64,000 nucleotides of DNA from assembly GCF_002321025.1 (NCBI RefSeq), contig NZ_DCLL01000026.1, positions 1 through 64,000 on the forward strand, read 5' to 3'. The stretch comes from Acinetobacter lwoffii (GTDB lineage: Bacteria; Pseudomonadota; Gammaproteobacteria; Pseudomonadales; Moraxellaceae). Shown here in pieces: positions 53,156 through 62,348 of the stretch. Position numbers and translations under genes: made by a program. The notes under the pieces are model-generated. The model had not been told where the DNA came from. It saw nothing but the letters and a program-made list of their open reading frames with translations, and searched no databases. Numbering within the stretch: position 1 is the stretch's first letter; each line of letters starts with the position of its first letter.

Positions 53156-54730
53156 TTAGTGACGGAAATGACGCATGCCAGTGAACACCATCGCAATACC
53201 TGCTTCGTCAGCAGCCGCAATGGTTTCTTCGTCACGCATAGAACCACCCGGCTGGATAATGCATTTGATACCCGCTTTAGCGGCGTTATCAATACCATCA
53301 CGGAATGGGAAGAATGCGTCAGACGCCATGACAGCACCCTCAACCACCAAGCCAGCATGTTCAGCTTTAATTGCAGCAATACGAGCAGAGTTAACACGGC
53401 TCATTTGACCTGCGCCAACACCAATGGTTTGACGGTTTTTCGCATAAACAATCGCATTAGATTTCACGTATTTTGCGACTTTCCAGGCGAAGATCATGTC
53501 ATCGATTTCTTGTTCAGTCGGAGCGCGCTTGGTCACCACTTTAAGATCAGCTTTAGTAATCATGCCTAAGTCTTGATCTTGTACTAACAAGCCGCCATTC
53601 ACGCGTTTGTAATCAAGTTGCGATTGACGTGCATCGATTGCTGGAAGTTCACCGCAAACTAAAACACGTACGTTTTTCTTCGCACCAGTCACTTCAAGTA
53701 CGCCATCAGCAATACTTGGTGCAATGATCACTTCAACGAATTGACGCTCAACAATCGCTTGTGCAGTTGCAACGTCTAATTCACGGTTGAATGCAATGAT
53801 GCCGCCAAATGCAGATTCGGGATCTGTTGCATACGCAAGGTCATAAGCCGCTTGAATACCGTCTAAAGATACTGCAACGCCACATGGGTTAGCGTGTTTA
53901 ACGATCACACAAGCAGGCTTCGCAAATGATTTCACACATTCAAGTGCTGCATCAGTATCTGCGATGTTGTTATAAGAGAGTTCTTTACCTTGAAGCTGTT
54001 TCGCTGTTGAAACAGAAGCTTCAGTCGCTGTGTCTTCTACATAGAATGCAGCAGCTTGATGCGGGTTCTCACCGTAACGAAGGTCTTGAACTTTGTTCAA
54101 TTGAGTATTGAAAGTACGTGCAAATTTGTCTGCCTGACCTTCTTCTTTACCTACGCGCGCGCCTAAGTAAGATGCGATCATGCCGTCATATTGAGCAGTA
54201 TGTTCAAATGCTTTTACTGCTAGGTCAAAACGAGTTGCATGAGATAAAGCACCCTCAGCTTTAAGCTCGGCAACGACAGTTGCATAGTCAGAAGCATTTA
54301 CGATGATACCTACAGATGCATGGTTTTTTGCTGCAGCACGAACCATGGTAGGACCACCGATGTCGATGTTTTCGATAGCATCAGCAAGTGAACAGTTTGG
54401 TTTGGCTACCGTTGCAGCAAATGGATAAAGGTTTACAACGACTAAATCAATAGCATCAATGTTGTGTTCAGCCATCACAGCTTCGTCTAGACCACGACGA
54501 GCCAGGATACCCCCATGAATTTTCGGATGTAGTGTTTTTACACGGCCGTCCATCATCTCTGGAAAACCTGTATGCTCCGAAACTTCAACTACAGCCACAT
54601 TATTGTCTTTCAACAATTTGTAGGTACCACCTGTAGATAAAATTTCTACCCCTAGAGCAGCAAGTTCTTGTGCAAATTCAACAATACCAGTCTTGTCAGA
54701 CACAGAGATTAAAGCGCGTTTAATAGTCAT
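53156..54730 (-). CDS. purH: Bifunctional AICAR transformylase/IMP cyclohydrolase
   Basis: PurH performs the last two steps to IMP. The 524-residue protein (E. coli 529) has the N-terminal MGS-like cyclohydrolase domain (KRALISVSDKTGIVEFAQEL, STGGTYKLL) and the AICAR transformylase domain with KHANPCGVA near residue 262-270 and the C-terminal PGGSMRDEETIAAADEAGIA. ATG at 54730 is chosen; a TTG seven codons upstream is less likely. It follows fis with a terminator between them. Confidence 0.97.
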   Translation of the reverse strand: MTIKRALISVSDKTGIVEFAQELAALGVEILSTGGTYKLLKDNNVAVVEVSEHTGFPEMMDGRVKTLHPKIHGGILARRGLDEAVMAEHNIDAIDLVVVNLYPFAATVAKPNCSLADAIENIDIGGPTMVRAAAKNHASVGIIVNASDYATVVAELKAEGALSHATRFDLAVKAFEHTAQYDGMIASYLGARVGKEEGQADKFARTFNTQLNKVQDLRYGENPHQAAAFYVEDTATEASVSTAKQLQGKELSYNNIADTDAALECVKSFAKPACVIVKHANPCGVAVSLDGIQAAYDLAYATDPESAFGGIIAFNRELDVATAQAIVERQFVEVIIAPSIADGVLEVTGAKKNVRVLVCGELPAIDARQSQLDYKRVNGGLLVQDQDLGMITKADLKVVTKRAPTEQEIDDMIFAWKVAKYVKSNAIVYAKNRQTIGVGAGQMSRVNSARIAAIKAEHAGLVVEGAVMASDAFFPFRDGIDNAAKAGIKCIIQPGGSMRDEETIAAADEAGIAMVFTGMRHFRH

Positions 54731-54787
54731 GATCTTCGTCACAGTTTTCAAGGAACAGAATAAAACAAAATCAGCAATTTACAGGTT

Positions 54788-54820
54788 AAAAAAAATGCCT
54801 GCGGAAGCCGCAAGCATTTT
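54788..54820 (-). terminator. Terminator after fis
   Basis: On the minus strand the stem AAATGCTTGCGG/CCGCAGGCATTT with a small loop is followed by a run of T. It lies 5 bases after the fis stop and about 58 bases before the purH start. Confidence 0.8.
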
Positions 54821-54825
54821 ATCAT

Positions 54826-55095
54826 TTATTCACTCATTAAACCGTGAGCTTTTAACTTTTTACGTAAAGTACCACGGTTGAGTCCGAGAATCTCGGCAGC
54901 ACGTGTTTGGTTACCACGTGTATATTCTAGAACTACAGATAGAAGAGGTTTCTCCATTTCTGCTAGCACCATGTCGTATACCTGAGAAGGTTGCTCGCCC
55001 TGCAGTTGTGCAAAATAGTGGCGAACTGCGCGATCTACGTGGATACGTAAAGCAACATCAGATTGTGCAGTAAAAATAGGAGATTTGCTATTCAT
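54826..55095 (-). CDS. fis: Fis family nucleoid-associated regulator
   Basis: Fis is a small DNA-bending protein controlling rRNA and many other promoters. The 89-residue protein (E. coli 98) has the C-terminal helix-turn-helix NQTRAAEILGLNRGTLRKKLKAHGL (last 25-30 residues) and a dimerisation helix region with the family's L-x-x-V-L-E-Y-T-R-G-N run before it. ATG at 55095 follows a GGAT; a TTG seven codons earlier is less likely. Upstream on the minus strand a perfect 9-bp palindrome lies about 22 bases before the start. In Pseudomonas dusB precedes fis; here DUF3426 does, with a 398-base gap. Confidence 0.93.
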   Translation of the reverse strand: MNSKSPIFTAQSDVALRIHVDRAVRHYFAQLQGEQPSQVYDMVLAEMEKPLLSVVLEYTRGNQTRAAEILGLNRGTLRKKLKAHGLMSE

Positions 55096-55116
55096 GCGAA
55101 TTAATCCGAAAAACAA

Positions 55117-55139
55117 ATATCACTTGGGTAAAGTGATAT
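55117..55139 (-). promoter_or_regulatory. Palindrome in the fis leader
   Basis: The perfect inverted repeat ATATCACTT/AAGTGATAT with a five-base spacer lies 22 bases upstream of the fis start codon. It may be an operator or a small RNA hairpin; a T-rich stretch follows it on the minus strand. Confidence 0.4.
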
Positions 55140-55493
55140 ATAAAAGTGGTCTAGAAATTGAAATGAACTCCATTTTAGATCCTAAAACGGAAGTTCTAAA
55201 ACTTAGTCATTACATTGAGCCTGTAGCTTGACACATCTCTGCGATTTGGTCGAAAAATAAGCGTAACAATAGTTAAAGTTTTGTTACTGACCAAAATCAA
55301 AACAAAAAAATCTGCACGATACGCAATAAATTTTATAGCGCATTAGGCAAGACTGTATTTGTTGTGAAAAAGTCGCGAGGAGTTGCAGCACATAGCTTTC
55401 GTGGCGCGTATCATACCATTGTCTAAGCAAAAGTGAGCAAGAAAACTGCATTTTTTTTAACTTTTTTTAATTTTTTAATGCTTTCTCAGTAGA
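55140..55493. other. Intergenic region between the DUF3426 gene and fis
   Basis: No gene is supported here. T-rich runs near 55450-55480 lie just downstream (minus-strand sense) of the DUF3426 gene. The region should hold the fis promoter. In Pseudomonas dusB occupies this position, but no dusB-like sequence is visible. Confidence 0.45.
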
Positions 55494-56372
55494 TTAGGGG
55501 CGAATTATTTCCAAAGTATAGCGATCAAAGCTTTTGCGATCGACTGGAAGCTTAAATTTGAATTTAAACGGGCTGTTTTTCGGAATGCGCTGAATATTGA
55601 CTAAACTTTCAATCAAGTACTCTTCGGAGGACAGGTTATAAGTTGCAATCACTTCACCGCGATGTTCCAGATTGATTCTTAAAATTGGTAAAGCCAGACT
55701 ACGGTCATGAAAATTAATCAGCTCACCGCTAAACTCAGCTTCATTATTACCGGTTGCCTTGATTTTGACTTTATTAACCTGAATTAGTGTGTAGTATTTT
55801 TCCAGATTGGAACAATTAAACACTTCACAAGCACTGTTAAAGGCCAGACTTATGACGTGACTGTTTTTGATGTATTGCGGATTGAACCAGAAAAATTGAA
55901 ACAGCAGCAGGCTGAACAGCGACAGATTAAGTAAACTCCAGCCTATATAGTACATTGGCCCGCGTTTGGTTTGTTTTTCTGCCTGATCTTCCCAATTCAT
56001 GCTCGGCAGGACTGAAATCGGCTCGGTACTGAAATAATTCAGGTTATTTAAATAGGTTTCCAGGTCAATATTGGAATGTTCAACTTTTTGATCAAAAATC
56101 TGTAGCAGGCTATGACGATGGTGCTGCTGATCCGTGTGATAAACACCTGAGTTATTTTGAGCATTAGTTTTGCTGAATTCGCTGGAGTTTGATTGAGCGT
56201 GAGACATTGAGGCAGTGACCGAATTCCGGGTTTCGGTCACCAAATGCGATAAGGCATTAAATGAGGTGGTACATTTAGGACAGCAAACCATTCCCTGCGC
56301 AACGGTGAGTTGAGCAACTGTGACCTTATAGGTGGTGGAACAGGTAGGGCAATGGGTTCTTTTGTCACTCAT
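55494..56372 (-). CDS. DUF3426 zinc-ribbon membrane protein
   Basis: This 292-residue protein starts with an MJ0042-type zinc ribbon: CPTCSTTYKV near residues 8-17 and VCCPKCTTSF near 29-38, two CxxC pairs. A low-complexity linker follows, then one membrane helix near residues 145-170 (LNLSLFSLLLFQFFWF) and a periplasmic DUF3426 domain from about residue 175 with KVKIKATGNNEAEFSGELINFHDRS in blocks. Its role is unknown. It lies 15 bases after prmA on the same strand, as in Pseudomonas, and the two are probably co-transcribed. Confidence 0.88.
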   Translation of the reverse strand: MSDKRTHCPTCSTTYKVTVAQLTVAQGMVCCPKCTTSFNALSHLVTETRNSVTASMSHAQSNSSEFSKTNAQNNSGVYHTDQQHHRHSLLQIFDQKVEHSNIDLETYLNNLNYFSTEPISVLPSMNWEDQAEKQTKRGPMYYIGWSLLNLSLFSLLLFQFFWFNPQYIKNSHVISLAFNSACEVFNCSNLEKYYTLIQVNKVKIKATGNNEAEFSGELINFHDRSLALPILRINLEHRGEVIATYNLSSEEYLIESLVNIQRIPKNSPFKFKFKLPVDRKSFDRYTLEIIRP

Positions 56373-56387
56373 GGATTATTTATAGGC

Positions 56388-57293
56388 TCATTCGTTCTTA
56401 TGGCGTTTACCCGAGATACGGCACCAGTGCTCATCTCGTTTTTCTACCTCTAATATATCAAAATAATTTGAGTAAATGCTAGTAACATCAGCAACTTGCT
56501 CTTCAATCACTCCAGCAAGTGCGAACTGTCCCTCAGATTTAATTAAAGTTGCGAACTCAGGAGCCAGCATCATCAGTGGTGCTGCCAGAATATTGGCAAC
56601 AAATACGTCAGCTTTGGTATTGCCGAGCTCATCTCTAAATTCTTCTGGTAGTCCGACATAAAGCTTGTCCAGTACGCCATTCAGTTCAGCGTTTTGCTGA
56701 GTCGCCAGTACAGCTTGTGGATCGATATCCGTGGCATATGCTTTTTTCGCACCTAATAAGAGTGCAGCTACCGCGAGAATGCCTGAGCCACAGCCATAAT
56801 CGATGACAATTTTATCTTTCACATCAATCTTGCCGAGCCATTGTAAGCACAGGAAAGTTGAAGCGTGGTTGCCTGTTCCGAAAGCCAGCCCTGGATCAAG
56901 CTTGATGTTTACCGCATCGGCATCAGGTGCTTCCATCCATTCGGGTACGATCCAGTATTTATCAGCAATCTGAATTGGCTCATAGGCATCCATCCAGGTG
57001 CGTTCCCAAGCCTGATCTTCAATCAGTTCATGACGGATCGGAGCATCTGGCATTTGTGCACGAATAAAGGTTTCTAGTGCAGCAACATCAATTTCTTCGC
57101 CTTCTTCCTGCGCATAAATACCGGTCACAATCACTTTATTCCAGAGTGGTGTTTCACCTGGAAGTGGTTCCAGCAAATCCTGGTTTTCAGCATCATCCAA
57201 AGTCACACTCACTGCGCCTAGCGAGCTGAGTAATGTCTCAGTAAAATCAACCTGAGCCTGTTCAACCGTAATATGAATTTGTAACCACTTCAC
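56388..57293 (-). CDS. prmA: Ribosomal protein L11 methyltransferase
   Basis: PrmA trimethylates ribosomal protein L11. The 301-residue enzyme (E. coli 293) starts at a GTG, giving the normal N-terminus MKWLQIHITVEQAQ. The SAM domain carries PGLAFGTGNHASTFLCLQWL, VIDYGCGSGILAVAALLLGA near residue 160-180 and ANILAAPLMMLAP near 225-237. It leads the prmA-DUF3426 unit, which in Pseudomonas continues with dusB, fis, purH and purD. Confidence 0.95.
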   Translation of the reverse strand: MKWLQIHITVEQAQVDFTETLLSSLGAVSVTLDDAENQDLLEPLPGETPLWNKVIVTGIYAQEEGEEIDVAALETFIRAQMPDAPIRHELIEDQAWERTWMDAYEPIQIADKYWIVPEWMEAPDADAVNIKLDPGLAFGTGNHASTFLCLQWLGKIDVKDKIVIDYGCGSGILAVAALLLGAKKAYATDIDPQAVLATQQNAELNGVLDKLYVGLPEEFRDELGNTKADVFVANILAAPLMMLAPEFATLIKSEGQFALAGVIEEQVADVTSIYSNYFDILEVEKRDEHWCRISGKRHKNE

Positions 57294-57380
57294 AGAAATA
57301 ACCTTTATACATTTTTCAAAAAGCTATTGTAACGGAAGTTCAGACTCAACGCTGCTATCTTCTTGATCCATTCCCAAAAT

Positions 57381-57405
57381 AAAAAGGATGCCTGAAGCAT
57401 CCTTT
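57381..57405 (-). terminator. Terminator downstream of the BASS gene
   Basis: A perfect stem AAAGGATGC/GCATCCTTT with a five-base loop and adjacent A-run lies 20 bases after the stop of the 57425-58312 gene and upstream of prmA. Confidence 0.75.
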
Positions 57406-57424
57406 GAACAGTTCCAGAGCTTAT

Positions 57425-58312
57425 CTAATCCAGATTCGTTAGTGGTGTTTGCGCCGGGAGTGGTGCAAGCCGATTCAACAAGCTGCCAAAAATTGCAGCA
57501 AAGATATACATAAAAATAGAATAAACCGCGGCCGGCATCGCCACAGCAGCACTGCCGATCACGGTCAGGGCAATGGTCATGGCGAGGGTGCTGTTATGAA
57601 TGCCGATTTCAAATGCGCTGGCACGGGCTTGAGCGCTATTAATATTGAGTAGTCGCGGAATCAGATAACCAATACTCAGGCTCAGGATGCAGAACAAGGC
57701 AGTCGCCAGACCCACCTGGGTCAAGTATTCACCGATATTGCTGCGCTCTTTGATGAGTGTGGCAATAATAATCAGCACCAAAAAGCCAATGGAAAAAATC
57801 CGCAGCGGCCGATTCAGTTTTGCTGTCACGCCTGGTGCATAGCGCCGAATCAACATGCCAATTCCCACCGGAATCAGGATGATCGCAAAGACTTGCAGAA
57901 TCTTGCCGAATTGCAGGCCAACTTGCTGGCTATCCTGCATAAAATGCATGATCGAAAAATTAATAATTAAAGGTAAGGTAATTGCTGCGATGACTGAGTT
58001 GATAGCAGTCAAAGTGATATTGAGGGCTAAGTCACCTTTAAACAGATAGCTAAACAGGTTGGCCGTTGCACCCCCGGGCGAAGCCGCCAGGAGCATCAAC
58101 CCGACCGAGAGCAATGGGGTTAAAGCGAATAGTTTGCAAAGCAAAAAGGCAATGCCAACCAGAACAACCAGTTGGCAGAACAATGCTATAAATACGGCTT
58201 TGGGGTGGCGAGTGACACGGCTAAAGTCCCGAGGCGTCAGTTCAAGGCCCAGTCCCATCATGATGATTGCAAGTGCCAGCGGCAGTAATATCGTTATAAG
58301 GCCAGAATCCAT
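57425..58312 (-). CDS. Bile acid:sodium symporter family protein, copy 1
   Basis: This 295-residue membrane protein of the BASS (SBF) family has about nine or ten helices. It starts MDSGLITILLPLALAI, has GLGLELTPRDF (residues 22-32), the conserved LMLLAASPGGATANLFSYLFKGD near 73-95 and FEIGIHNSTLAM near 230-241. Members co-transport organic anions such as bile acids, 2-keto acids or pantoate with sodium. A second copy of the same length lies directly upstream on the same strand. The substrate is unknown. Confidence 0.9.
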   Translation of the reverse strand: MDSGLITILLPLALAIIMMGLGLELTPRDFSRVTRHPKAVFIALFCQLVVLVGIAFLLCKLFALTPLLSVGLMLLAASPGGATANLFSYLFKGDLALNITLTAINSVIAAITLPLIINFSIMHFMQDSQQVGLQFGKILQVFAIILIPVGIGMLIRRYAPGVTAKLNRPLRIFSIGFLVLIIIATLIKERSNIGEYLTQVGLATALFCILSLSIGYLIPRLLNINSAQARASAFEIGIHNSTLAMTIALTVIGSAAVAMPAAVYSIFMYIFAAIFGSLLNRLAPLPAQTPLTNLD

Positions 58313-58399
58313 CTGTATGCTCCTTGTCGAAAATTGTTTTAATACTTCTGATTTTCTTTAGAAAAGCATACAGCCTTATAGCAGAATCAGCCAAATAAA

Positions 58400-59287
58400 T
58401 TACAAATCTGATAAACGACTTTTATTGCTATACACCACTTGCTGGCGACTAATCAGCACACCGAAAATAGTGGCGAAACTGTACATGAAAATTGTATAAA
58501 TGCCTGCAGGAATAGCCATCGTGACATTATTTAAGACCGATATCGCAATCGTCAGCGCAATGGCAGTGTTATGAATGCCAATTTCAAAGGTACAGGCGCG
58601 TGCCATTTTCTCTGGGATACCCATGAGTAAAGGAATGCAATAGCCAATAAACAGGCTGGAAAAACATAAAATCGCAGTTGCTGCACCAATATTGGCAAAG
58701 TATTCGACCAAATTCGAACGTTCTCTGAAAATGGCGAATATCAATAGGATGGTTAGAAAACCGATAGAGAGTAAGCGCATGGGCCTGCTGACAGTAATTG
58801 ACAGGTTTGGAAATTTGGCCCGAAGCAGCATACCCATGATCACGGGAATCAAGGTAATTAAAAAGACCTGCATAATCTTTTCAACTGGAAAAGTCACGTT
58901 TGAGTCATGACTCATAAAGTAGTGTAAGGACAGATTGATAATAAAGGGCAGGGTAAAAATAGAGATGATGGTATTAATGGCGGTTAGAGTAATATTCAGT
59001 GCCACATCACCTTTATATATGTAGCTAAATAGGTTCGCGGTTGGGCCACCAGGTGAGGCGGCTAGCAACATCAGACCTACAGCAAGCAAAGCGGGCAAGT
59101 CCAAAATCAGACAAATAAAAAAAGCAACGCTGGGTAATAGGACTAACTGCGCAAATAAAGTAATAAAAATGACTTTAGGATAGCGACTTAAGCGCAGGAA
59201 ATCTTTGATAGTGAGTTCTAGCCCCAGCCCCATCATCATAATTGCCAATGTAATTGGCAAAAAAACGCTAAAAAACCCCGAATCCAT
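58400..59287 (-). CDS. Bile acid:sodium symporter family protein, copy 2
   Basis: This is the second BASS transporter, also 295 residues. It is a clear paralog of the next gene on the same strand: MDSGFFSVFLPITLAI, GLGLELTIKDF, LMLLAASPGGPTANLFSYIYKGD and FEIGIHNTAIAL match copy 1 at the same positions. It precedes copy 1 in transcription with 87 bases between. The pair is probably a tandem duplication that has diverged, perhaps to different organic anion substrates. Confidence 0.9.
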   Translation of the reverse strand: MDSGFFSVFLPITLAIMMMGLGLELTIKDFLRLSRYPKVIFITLFAQLVLLPSVAFFICLILDLPALLAVGLMLLAASPGGPTANLFSYIYKGDVALNITLTAINTIISIFTLPFIINLSLHYFMSHDSNVTFPVEKIMQVFLITLIPVIMGMLLRAKFPNLSITVSRPMRLLSIGFLTILLIFAIFRERSNLVEYFANIGAATAILCFSSLFIGYCIPLLMGIPEKMARACTFEIGIHNTAIALTIAISVLNNVTMAIPAGIYTIFMYSFATIFGVLISRQQVVYSNKSRLSDL

Positions 59288-59354
59288 GAATTTGCCTTTT
59301 TATTATACATTTATAGGTATATTTCTAGTTTAGCCTAGATGAATAAATAAGCAA

Positions 59355-59388
59355 TAAAAAACGGGCAAAATGCAGTCACTTTGCCCGT
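59355..59388 (-). terminator. Terminator of the Met/Gln-rich protein gene
   Basis: On the minus strand the perfect 9-bp stem ACGGGCAAA/TTTGCCCGT with a loop is followed by a T-run, 44 bases after the stop. Confidence 0.85.
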
Positions 59389-59431
59389 CAAAGCTTTTAC
59401 TTGAAATCTAAACTATTTAGATATATATCGG

Positions 59432-59899
59432 CTACATACCTGGCTGGCCTTGCATTGGTGAATCAGGCTGTGCTGGCTGGTTCATCTGATGCTGCATAGG
59501 CTGGTTTTGCATATGTGGCTGCATCGGTTGGCTTTGCATCTGAGATTGTCCCTGAGGGCGTGGTGGCATAAAGCCTAATGCACATTTACCTTTGACTTCG
59601 GCACCATTGATGGTGGCAGTAGTCGCACCACTGTTGCCGCTACAGGTACTCATGAGTTCGGCTTCATCGCCTTTGATTGAAGCATTTTCGGATGAAGCGA
59701 AAAACTGCGGCTCACAGGTACCATTCCAGATAATGCCGCGATGGGCAAAACTGACTTGTGCACCTTGGGATTTGCCTTTACAAACCTGTTGGTACTTTTG
59801 TGCATTATAAATGGTTTCGACCTTATCATTCGCTGATGCAGCAAATGGCGCAAAACATAAACCACATAGAACGGTTGAGAGGAAAATATTCTTATTCAT
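59432..59899 (-). CDS. Secreted protein with Met/Gln/Pro-rich tail
   Basis: This 155-residue protein has a Sec signal peptide (residues 1-23, cleavage after ASA). The middle part contains four cysteines (VCKGKSQG, GTCEPQF, STCSGN, GKCALGF) that could form two disulfides. The last 45 residues are a repeat-like tail of Met, Gln and Pro. Met-rich tails can bind copper(I) in the periplasm, but no CxxC or His-rich motif supports that directly. I recognise no named domain. Function unknown; a copper or envelope-stress role is a guess. Confidence 0.72.
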   Translation of the reverse strand: MNKNIFLSTVLCGLCFAPFAASANDKVETIYNAQKYQQVCKGKSQGAQVSFAHRGIIWNGTCEPQFFASSENASIKGDEAELMSTCSGNSGATTATINGAEVKGKCALGFMPPRPQGQSQMQSQPMQPHMQNQPMQHQMNQPAQPDSPMQGQPGM

Positions 59900-60087
59900 C
59901 TTTTATACCTTTGTTTGTAATGTAACCAACATATAGATTAAAAAATGCGCGAGATTAAACAATGCAAATCGAGTAAATTTCTCAGCTTATATGTTTAATT
60001 TATATAGTCCCTCTGCAAAGTTAAATTACAGTGCTTTAATGTTGTGCGAGTTAAGTGTGATTTATCTGAGGATAAATTCTACTGAAT

Positions 60088-60118
60088 TTGTCTACTTTAG
60101 AGTGAAATTTGCTATAAT
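60088..60118 (+). promoter_or_regulatory. Putative mnmG promoter
   Basis: An extended -10 (TGCTATAAT) ends at 60118, 35 bases before the mnmG ATG. A weak -35 (TTGTCT) starts at 60088 with 19-base spacing. Confidence 0.55.
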
Positions 60119-60153
60119 GCTCAGCTATCCTTTTTTATCTCTCAATTACCACT

Positions 60154-62034
60154 ATGCATTATCCTAAAGTATACGATGTCATTGTTATCGGTGGCGGTCA
60201 CGCCGGTACGGAAGCGGCTCTGGCTGCAGCGCGTATGGGTCGACAGACTTTACTCTTAACTCATAACATTGAGACTTTAGGGCAGATGAGCTGTAACCCG
60301 GCCATCGGTGGTATTGGTAAATCGCATTTGGTGCGTGAAATTGATGCTTTGGGCGGTGCGATGGCACTGGCTGCCGATAAAGGCGGTATTCAATTCCGTA
60401 TTTTGAACTCGCGTAAAGGCGCTGCAGTACGTGCAACACGTGCGCAGGCGGACCGTGTACGTTATAAAGCCGCGATTCGCGAAACATTAGAAAACCAAGC
60501 CAATCTGGATATCTTCCAGCAAGCAGCAGACGACCTAATTGTTGAAGGCGATACTGTTAAAGGTGTGGTTACCCAAATGGGTATCCGTTTTGATGCCAAA
60601 ACTGTGGTGCTGACAGCAGGTACTTTCCTAGGTGGTGTCATCCACGTCGGTCTGGAGAAATCTAGCGGTGGTCGTGCCGGTGATCCGCCGTCAATTTCCT
60701 TGGCACATCGTTTGCGTGAACTTCAACTTCCAGTGGGTCGTTTAAAAACAGGTACACCACCGCGTATTGATGCGCGTTCGGTCGATTTTTCTGTCATGAC
60801 ACCACAGCCGGGTGATTTCCCGTCTCCAACCATGTCGTTCATGGGTAATGCTTCAATGCATCCAGAACAGGTAAATTGCTATATCACGCATACCAATGAG
60901 CGCACGCATGAAATCATTCGTGGCGGTTTAGATCGTTCACCGATGTACACGGGTGTGATCGAAGGTGTTGGGCCACGTTACTGCCCATCGATTGAAGACA
61001 AGATTCACCGTTTTTCCGATAAAGATTCGCACCAAGTCTTCCTCGAGCCTGAAGGTCTGGATACACATGAGCTTTATCCAAATGGTATTTCAACATCATT
61101 GCCATTTGACGTTCAGTTTGAACTGGTTCGTTCGATCCGTGGTATGGAAAATGCGCACATTCTTCGTCCGGGCTATGCCATCGAATATGATTACTTTAAC
61201 CCACAAGCGTTGAAATTCACGCTTGAGACTAAAGCAATTAATAACCTGTACTTCGCGGGTCAAATCAACGGTACTACCGGTTATGAAGAAGCGGGTGCGC
61301 AAGGTTTGCTTGCAGGCTTGAACGCCGCACGCCGTGCCTGGGATCAGGAGCAGTGGACACCGAAACGTGATGAAGCTTACATGGGCGTACTGGTTGATGA
61401 CCTGATTACACTCGGTACCAAAGAACCATACCGTATGTTCACCTCACGTGCCGAATACCGTTTGATGCTGCGTGAAGATAACGCAGATCAGCGTTTAACA
61501 GCCATTGGTCGTGAAATGGGTCTGGTGGATGACGCGCGTTGGGCAGTGTACTGTGAGAAAATGGAAGCAGTGGAAAAAGAAACAGGCCGTTTGCAACACT
61601 TGTGGGCCGCACCAAATAACCCAATGGGTAAGAAATTCGTTGAGATGACCGGTGCAGACCTGTCTAAAGAATGTTCGGCGATTGATTTGTTGAAACGTCC
61701 AAACATTTCATTTGCTCAAATTGCAGAGTTAACCAATTCTGAAGTATCACCATTTGTCGGTGAGCAAATTGAAATTGCAGTGAAATATGCGGGTTATATT
61801 AATCGTCAGCATGAAGACGTCGCACAAATGAAACGTCTTGAAGAAACCCGTATTCCTGCGGATTTCGATTATGACATCGTGTCGGGTCTTTCCCGTGAAA
61901 TTACCCTGAAACTGAAAGATGTTCGTCCTGAAACATTGGCGCAAGCCAGTCGTATTCCAGGTGTAACCCCTGCAGCAGTTCAACTGGTGATGATTACAAT
62001 TCGTAAGAATGCACAAGCAAAGAAATCTGCTTAA
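60154..62034 (+). CDS. mnmG: tRNA uridine-5-carboxymethylaminomethyl modification enzyme MnmG
   Basis: With MnmE, MnmG installs carboxymethylaminomethyl groups on the wobble uridine of several tRNAs, using FAD. The 626-residue protein (E. coli 629) has the FAD dinucleotide motif VIGGGHAGTEAALAAARMG near residues 11-29, the catalytic-region segments SCNPAIGGIGKSHLV and LKTGTPPRID, and GQINGTTGYEEAGAQGL near 370-386. MnmE is not in the window. The gene is monocistronic with a strong promoter-like element and a terminator. Confidence 0.98.
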   Translation: MHYPKVYDVIVIGGGHAGTEAALAAARMGRQTLLLTHNIETLGQMSCNPAIGGIGKSHLVREIDALGGAMALAADKGGIQFRILNSRKGAAVRATRAQADRVRYKAAIRETLENQANLDIFQQAADDLIVEGDTVKGVVTQMGIRFDAKTVVLTAGTFLGGVIHVGLEKSSGGRAGDPPSISLAHRLRELQLPVGRLKTGTPPRIDARSVDFSVMTPQPGDFPSPTMSFMGNASMHPEQVNCYITHTNERTHEIIRGGLDRSPMYTGVIEGVGPRYCPSIEDKIHRFSDKDSHQVFLEPEGLDTHELYPNGISTSLPFDVQFELVRSIRGMENAHILRPGYAIEYDYFNPQALKFTLETKAINNLYFAGQINGTTGYEEAGAQGLLAGLNAARRAWDQEQWTPKRDEAYMGVLVDDLITLGTKEPYRMFTSRAEYRLMLREDNADQRLTAIGREMGLVDDARWAVYCEKMEAVEKETGRLQHLWAAPNNPMGKKFVEMTGADLSKECSAIDLLKRPNISFAQIAELTNSEVSPFVGEQIEIAVKYAGYINRQHEDVAQMKRLEETRIPADFDYDIVSGLSREITLKLKDVRPETLAQASRIPGVTPAAVQLVMITIRKNAQAKKSA

Positions 62035-62045
62035 GATTTTGCGCT

Positions 62046-62073
62046 AAAAAAGCCCGCATTAAGCGGGCTTTTT
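62046..62073 (+). terminator. mnmG terminator
   Basis: A perfect GC-rich stem AAGCCCGC/GCGGGCTT is followed by five T, just after the mnmG stop. Confidence 0.88.
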
Positions 62074-62348
62074 ATCGGCTTGTAGTTTTGTATAAGTTTT
62101 GACTATCGTTGAATTAAAAATAACTACTATTAAATTAAGTTATTGATAAATATATATAATAAATATTATTAAGATGTATTAAGTCTATAAATACAATCTT
62201 TTAGGTCTAATTTAGATGATATTTACACATGCTGATGTGCTTAAACCCGACTATTGTCGTGCTATTTCTCTATTAAGATTAGGTTAAGAATAATGCAACG
62301 GATCGTCAGACTGTTAAACGGTTTGTGAATTATTGATGGAGATCAGTC
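62074..62348. other. Intergenic region upstream of the MFS gene
   Basis: This AT-rich stretch has no gene. A GGAG ribosome-binding site precedes the MFS ATG; I could not place a convincing promoter. Confidence 0.4.

Noticed and set aside
54731..54751. TTG start of purH seven codons upstream
   Set aside because: The ATG at 54730 gives the normal PurH N-terminus and length.
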